A stretch of 64,000 nt of DNA, taken from the NCBI RefSeq assembly GCF_017745275.1, contig NZ_JAGHZS010000007.1:626751-690750 (forward strand), read 5' to 3'. Source of the DNA: Chitinophaga sp. (GTDB lineage Bacteria; Bacteroidota; Bacteroidia; Chitinophagales; Chitinophagaceae). This document shows positions 60,663 to 64,000 of the stretch, piece by piece. How positions within the stretch are numbered: the stretch's first letter is position 1; every line of letters begins with the position of its first letter. The position numbers and the translations under genes are program-made. The notes under the pieces were generated by a model that was not told where the DNA came from, searched no databases, and saw nothing but the letters and a program-made list of their open reading frames with translations.

Positions 60663-61496
60663 TTACTTACCCAAAAATTCATTCACGACGATCAGAAATG
60701 CTTCCGGTTCTTTACTACTCTTATCCGGCGCACCTGCTTCTCCCATATACTCCCCATGACCGCCTGGGAAAATAGCCAACTGTCCGTGTGATAACGTACG
60801 GGACAACGCGAGCGCATGCTCGGGTAATATCAGTTCCGCCGCGCCATTTATCACCAGTGCCGGCGCCTGTATCGCTTTAATAGCTGCTTCCGGGATATCT
60901 TTAAAGGCTTTCATCCTGGCAACGTCCCGGTTGAACATTGCCTGTAATCCTTTAGGATCGGGATTGGTTTTGAGATAGGCTGTCTTTAATTCTTTCGGCA
61001 TTACGTCCAGTGTAGCATGGGCGAATCCATCGAAGAAGCCGGGAGGTGTGCCGGCACGGCTATACAGTGTAGAGCAGAGGATCAGTTTATTCACCACTTC
61101 CGGATGACGAATGGCCACCTGTAACGACGTAGTGCCGCCATTACTGAATCCAAGAATATCGGCTTTGGCAATGTGAAGTTGCTGCAGCAAGGCTGCAATA
61201 TCATCGGCATCCTGTTCAAAAGTCATTTCGCGATCGATGTCACGGGTATGGCCATGCGCCTGCATTTCCACCGCTATTACCTGGTGCGTTTTAGCCAGCT
61301 CCGGTAAAACACGTCCAAAGCTGGATTCAATAGTTGACCCTCCTCCATGAATCAATACCAGCGGGCTACCGCTGCCATGGATTTCGTAATATAGTTGCAG
61401 GCCATTGATTGCAGCATAGTGCCCTTTCTGTTGCGCAGTTACCAGTTGTGAGGTACATAGGATAGCACATAGCAATAAAATTAATCTGTACTTCAT
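60663..61496 (-). CDS. Exported alpha/beta hydrolase
   Basis: A 277-aa hydrolase with a signal peptide (1-21, VTAQ). The alpha/beta fold is shown by YEIHGSGSPLVLIHGGGSTIESSFG (oxyanion region), the nucleophile elbow GFSNGG, an Asp-containing later strand (LVINGAAELILPEHAL) and the catalytic His in FPGGHGEYMGEA. It is likely periplasmic and may hydrolyse an ester or lactone. Isolated gene with a convergent neighbour. Confidence 0.88.
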   Translation of the reverse strand: MKYRLILLLCAILCTSQLVTAQQKGHYAAINGLQLYYEIHGSGSPLVLIHGGGSTIESSFGRVLPELAKTHQVIAVEMQAHGHTRDIDREMTFEQDADDIAALLQQLHIAKADILGFSNGGTTSLQVAIRHPEVVNKLILCSTLYSRAGTPPGFFDGFAHATLDVMPKELKTAYLKTNPDPKGLQAMFNRDVARMKAFKDIPEAAIKAIQAPALVINGAAELILPEHALALSRTLSHGQLAIFPGGHGEYMGEAGAPDKSSKEPEAFLIVVNEFLGK

Positions 61497-61632
61497 AAAT
61501 TCGTTGTTTGAGCCACAAACTTACTCCGGAATTTCGAGGCGGAAGGGTTGTCAAAACGCCAATTTGCGGGGGGATTACGACAACCCTTTTCCGGGATCTG
61601 AAAATATGGCCACAACGTATATGCGATCCCGT

Positions 61633-62862
61633 TTATCCTGCCATTTCCGGCCCTTCTTTTTTGCTCAGCACAAATACCCGGTACATCACTACCCCACTGA
61701 CCAGGATCAGGGTGGTATAGCTAAAGGCCAGGTTCATCCCATCTTTTGCGGGCAACAGGTACAGCAGCAGGGAACTCAATATAGAAACCATCACATACAC
61801 CAAACCACCGGTTAATCCGCCGGCAATACCCGCATTTTTGGGAAAGCGCTGCAGGCAGAAAGTAAAATAGTTATTGTAAGTAAAACCCGCGCACACATGC
61901 ACGAGGAAGGCAAACAACAATACGGTCCATATCTCCCGGAATATATAAAAAGCAACGGCCAGCCCCAACGCACACAATAGCTGCAGGGCCACATTCACAC
62001 TCATTTTTCCAAGCAGGGGTTTATTAATCAGCGACTTTCCCAGAAAACCACCTACCATCCAGGCAAATCCCAATACCAACGAGCAATAGCCCGTTACCAC
62101 CGGTGAAAAATTAAAGTAATGCTCGATGATAAACGGCCCCGACATATTATACACCATCACCATGGAGTAAGCCAGTCCCAACATAGAAATGCCCAATGTA
62201 AAGCTCCGGGTGCGCAGCATATTCACATAAATGGACAGGATTTTTCCCGGGTGAAAAGCAGTGCTATGCTTAATCGTTTCCCCGCTGTAAATAAGTTCCA
62301 GTATAAATAAAATAGCGGCGAAACCACCGAGGAAATAAAAGTTAGCACTCCATCCAAAGCTCACTTCCAGGTAACCACCAATGAAAGGTGCTACTATAGG
62401 GCCTGTAGACCAGATAATTGTAAAAATGCTGAGATAACTTTTTAATTTATCTCCGGAATATAAGTCCACAAACAGCGCCCGCTTCGCCACTACCATGGTA
62501 GCAACAGTAATACCATTGATGATCCGCATGGCATAGATCACATAGATGCTATGCGTATTGGCAATCACCACACAGGAAATACAAAAAATCAACATGGACC
62601 ACATAGCAAGGCGGTATCTGCCATAACTATCCAGGATACTGCCCACAAACAACTGGGAAACACCGTAGCTGATCAGGAACAGGCTCAGGGTCAACTGGGC
62701 CTGGCTGCCCGTAACGCCCAGATCGGCGGCCATTCCGGGTAAAGAAGGTATGTAGATGTCGGTAGCAAGACCTGACATAGGTATCATCGCAAAGGCGAGT
62801 AAAGTAGCGATCCAGATATTTCCTTCTTTGATGGGCCGGGTCGTAATTGTGCTGGTAGTCAT
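61633..62862 (-). CDS. MFS transporter, Bcr/CflA-type
   Basis: A 409-aa MFS permease with 12 predicted TM helices. The N-terminus AFAMIPMSGLATDIYIPSLPGMAADLGVTGSQAQLTLSLFLISYGVSQLFVGSILDSYGRYRLAMWS is typical of the Bcr/CflA drug-efflux branch (motif A G-S-I-L-D-S-Y-G-R). RIINGITVATMVVAKRALFVDLYSG and WSTGPIVAPFIGGYLEVSFGWSANFYFLG follow the family. Likely a proton-driven exporter. A 10-bp inverted repeat (61543-61552 with 61579-61588) downstream may terminate it. Confidence 0.92.
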   Translation of the reverse strand: MTTSTITTRPIKEGNIWIATLLAFAMIPMSGLATDIYIPSLPGMAADLGVTGSQAQLTLSLFLISYGVSQLFVGSILDSYGRYRLAMWSMLIFCISCVVIANTHSIYVIYAMRIINGITVATMVVAKRALFVDLYSGDKLKSYLSIFTIIWSTGPIVAPFIGGYLEVSFGWSANFYFLGGFAAILFILELIYSGETIKHSTAFHPGKILSIYVNMLRTRSFTLGISMLGLAYSMVMVYNMSGPFIIEHYFNFSPVVTGYCSLVLGFAWMVGGFLGKSLINKPLLGKMSVNVALQLLCALGLAVAFYIFREIWTVLLFAFLVHVCAGFTYNNYFTFCLQRFPKNAGIAGGLTGGLVYVMVSILSSLLLYLLPAKDGMNLAFSYTTLILVSGVVMYRVFVLSKKEGPEMAG

Positions 62863-62947
62863 TTTTAAGTAGCTATTGATTCGTTCCCGGCAAAATTAGG
62901 ACTTAATCATTTAAGCGCCACCGCCTTTTTTGTTGCCTTTACGTAAA

Positions 62948-62996
62948 CCGGCCATGATGGCTTTTAACAGTAAAGCTACCATGGCCGGATTTTTTT
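62948..62996 (+). terminator. Hairpin with T-tract in intergenic region
   Basis: CCGGCCATG (62948-62956) pairs with CATGGCCGG (62980-62988), with partial pairing inside, and seven T follow on the plus strand. No plus-strand gene precedes it. It may be a leftover terminator or a leader structure for the MFS gene. The rest of 62863-63016 shows nothing else. Confidence 0.45.
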
Positions 62997-63016
62997 AGCA
63001 CAGCTTGCCCGCGGCG

Positions 63017-63976
63017 TTACTCATCTCCCATAATCCTATCCCCTTTCACCGGCGAATAATCATTTTTTAAGACACCATTAACGGTGAGCTTTTCGAAGTA
63101 ACACTTTATGCCAGTTGCGTGACTGAAGTCTTCGACATGTTGTATATGGAAGTGCAGGTGTGGTTCAGATGAATTACCTGAATTACCGCAAAGGCCGAGC
63201 AGTTGTCCCTGTTTCACCACATCCCCCTGCTTCACTTTTACACTGTTTCGTTTAAAATGCGCGAGGAGGATATATTCTTCATCTTTTGTTTTCAGCAGTA
63301 TCGCATTGCCGGGAATATAGAGGGCATTCATAACGCCGGGCACATTGTCTTTCACACCATCTACAGCCATTACAATTTCGCCATCACAGGGCGCCAGTAT
63401 GGGCTGACCAAATGCGTAATAGTCATCGTTGGTTTTGCCATCGGTTTTATAACTGCGACCTTCTTTGTTATTAATGACGATATCAAAGGCGTTTTTCTGA
63501 AACGGCACCACCACGTGATAATTCTGTTCCTGGGTATCACCGCCCCAAAACACGGTCCATTCGCCTTTAAAAGGCAGGTGCATGGGGGTTTTATTCCGCA
63601 GGGTATCCGGTGCATATGGTTGGGCAAACAAGCCAGTAATCGCATCATTTTGATCGGTGGCCAGTTGTAGTAAAATGGTACCTTTTTCTAAGGCTGCTTT
63701 ATACACGGCAAACCCGTTTTTGTAAGACATAAACGCGGTGTTCCTGATAGTTCCAAACTGTTTATTGAGGTGACTCAGGAATGCAGTGGTTTTATCCAGT
63801 GGCAGCGCGGTTTTGGTGGCTTCAGAAAAGCGGGCGAAAATGCTGTCGTATGCGCCTGCGTTGTAGTATTGCTGAAAGCTGGCGATAGCGGATTTACTGG
63901 CAGGCGTTTCTGTTTGGGCAACGGCTATACGAAAAGAAAGCGACCAAACTATTATAAGGGCAACACGTAAGTTCAT
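63017..63976 (-). CDS. Secreted M23 metallopeptidase
   Basis: A 319-aa exported protein. A signal peptide (about 1-20, IAVAQ) is followed by a DUF3887/NTF2-like domain (about 25-115: FQQYYNAGAYDSIFARFSEATKTALPL). The M23 LytM-type peptidase domain follows, with PILAPCDGEIVMAVDGV, ILLAHFKRNSVKVKQGDVVKQGQLLGLCGNSGNSSEPHLHFHIQ containing the zinc-binding H-x-H. The first metal ligand (H-x3-D in active enzymes) is not obvious in the sequence near YAFGQPILAP, so activity is likely but not certain. It may trim peptidoglycan cross-links. Confidence 0.85.
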   Translation of the reverse strand: MNLRVALIIVWSLSFRIAVAQTETPASKSAIASFQQYYNAGAYDSIFARFSEATKTALPLDKTTAFLSHLNKQFGTIRNTAFMSYKNGFAVYKAALEKGTILLQLATDQNDAITGLFAQPYAPDTLRNKTPMHLPFKGEWTVFWGGDTQEQNYHVVVPFQKNAFDIVINNKEGRSYKTDGKTNDDYYAFGQPILAPCDGEIVMAVDGVKDNVPGVMNALYIPGNAILLKTKDEEYILLAHFKRNSVKVKQGDVVKQGQLLGLCGNSGNSSEPHLHFHIQHVEDFSHATGIKCYFEKLTVNGVLKNDYSPVKGDRIMGDE

Positions 63977-64000
63977 GGTAAAGATTTATCCTATTCGTTG

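Overview
The window looks like a chromosomal piece of a Bacteroidota genome, most likely the Chitinophagaceae (Chitinophaga-like). The evidence is a SusC/SusD pair driven by an ECF sigma factor and a FecR anti-sigma factor, a DUF1080 lipoprotein, promoters of the TTTG / TAnnTTTG type, weak Shine-Dalgarno signals and moderate GC content. I saw no tRNA, rRNA, CRISPR array, intact insertion sequence or phage integrase.

Region 1 (1-10.3 kb) holds mixed housekeeping and accessory genes: a homologue of pentameric ligand-gated ion channels, a small membrane protein, a fatty-acid-hydroxylase/sterol-desaturase type protein, a GNAT acetyltransferase, a short UvrA paralogue divergent from a MarR regulator with a perfect 15-bp operator palindrome between them, an SDR dehydrogenase, a DUF1080 protein and a secreted protein with YD/RHS-like repeats.

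Region 2 (10.4-37.3 kb, all minus strand) is the centrepiece: a complete-looking extracellular contractile injection system (eCIS; Afp/PVC-like) in one tightly packed operon. In transcription order it encodes a Pvc16/DUF4255 terminator, an unknown 344-aa protein, the sheath, two tube proteins, a 59-aa DUF5908 protein, a tube/LysM hub protein, a VgrG-like spike, a PAAR tip, gp25, two large baseplate proteins, an unknown 654-aa protein, the tape measure (CIS_TMP), a 1592-aa DUF4157 protein with a nuclease-like C-terminus, a two-TM protein, a second DUF4157 protein with two HExxH motifs, and an AAA+ ATPase. No obvious Afp13-type fibre was found. Upstream lies about 900 bp without a convincing gene, including an inverted repeat that could be the operon's operator.

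Region 3 (38.2-40.2 kb) carries a small lipoprotein, a Crp/Fnr-type regulator and a flavodoxin-fold quinone reductase; the last two are separated by a textbook TTGAT-N4-ATCAA box.

Region 4 (40.2-58.6 kb) is a carbohydrate or sugar-acid utilisation locus: ECF sigma, FecR, SusC, SusD, a GH20/GH67-like enzyme, a propeller plus alpha/alpha-barrel protein, a DapA-family aldolase, a sodium:solute symporter, an AraC regulator, a Gfo/Idh/MocA dehydrogenase, a GMC oxidoreductase and the C-terminal stump of an MFS transporter.

Region 5 (58.8-64 kb) has an autoregulated ArsR-SRPBCC-DoxX-YdeI operon with tandem operators around a near-ideal promoter, then an alpha/beta hydrolase, a Bcr/CflA-type MFS exporter and a secreted M23 peptidase.

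Scattered between genes are long, near-perfect hairpins (at 10.3, 44.7, 55.0, 56.2, 58.6 and 60.6 kb) whose arms contain runs of 7-bp units. They behave like a dispersed terminator or repeat family.
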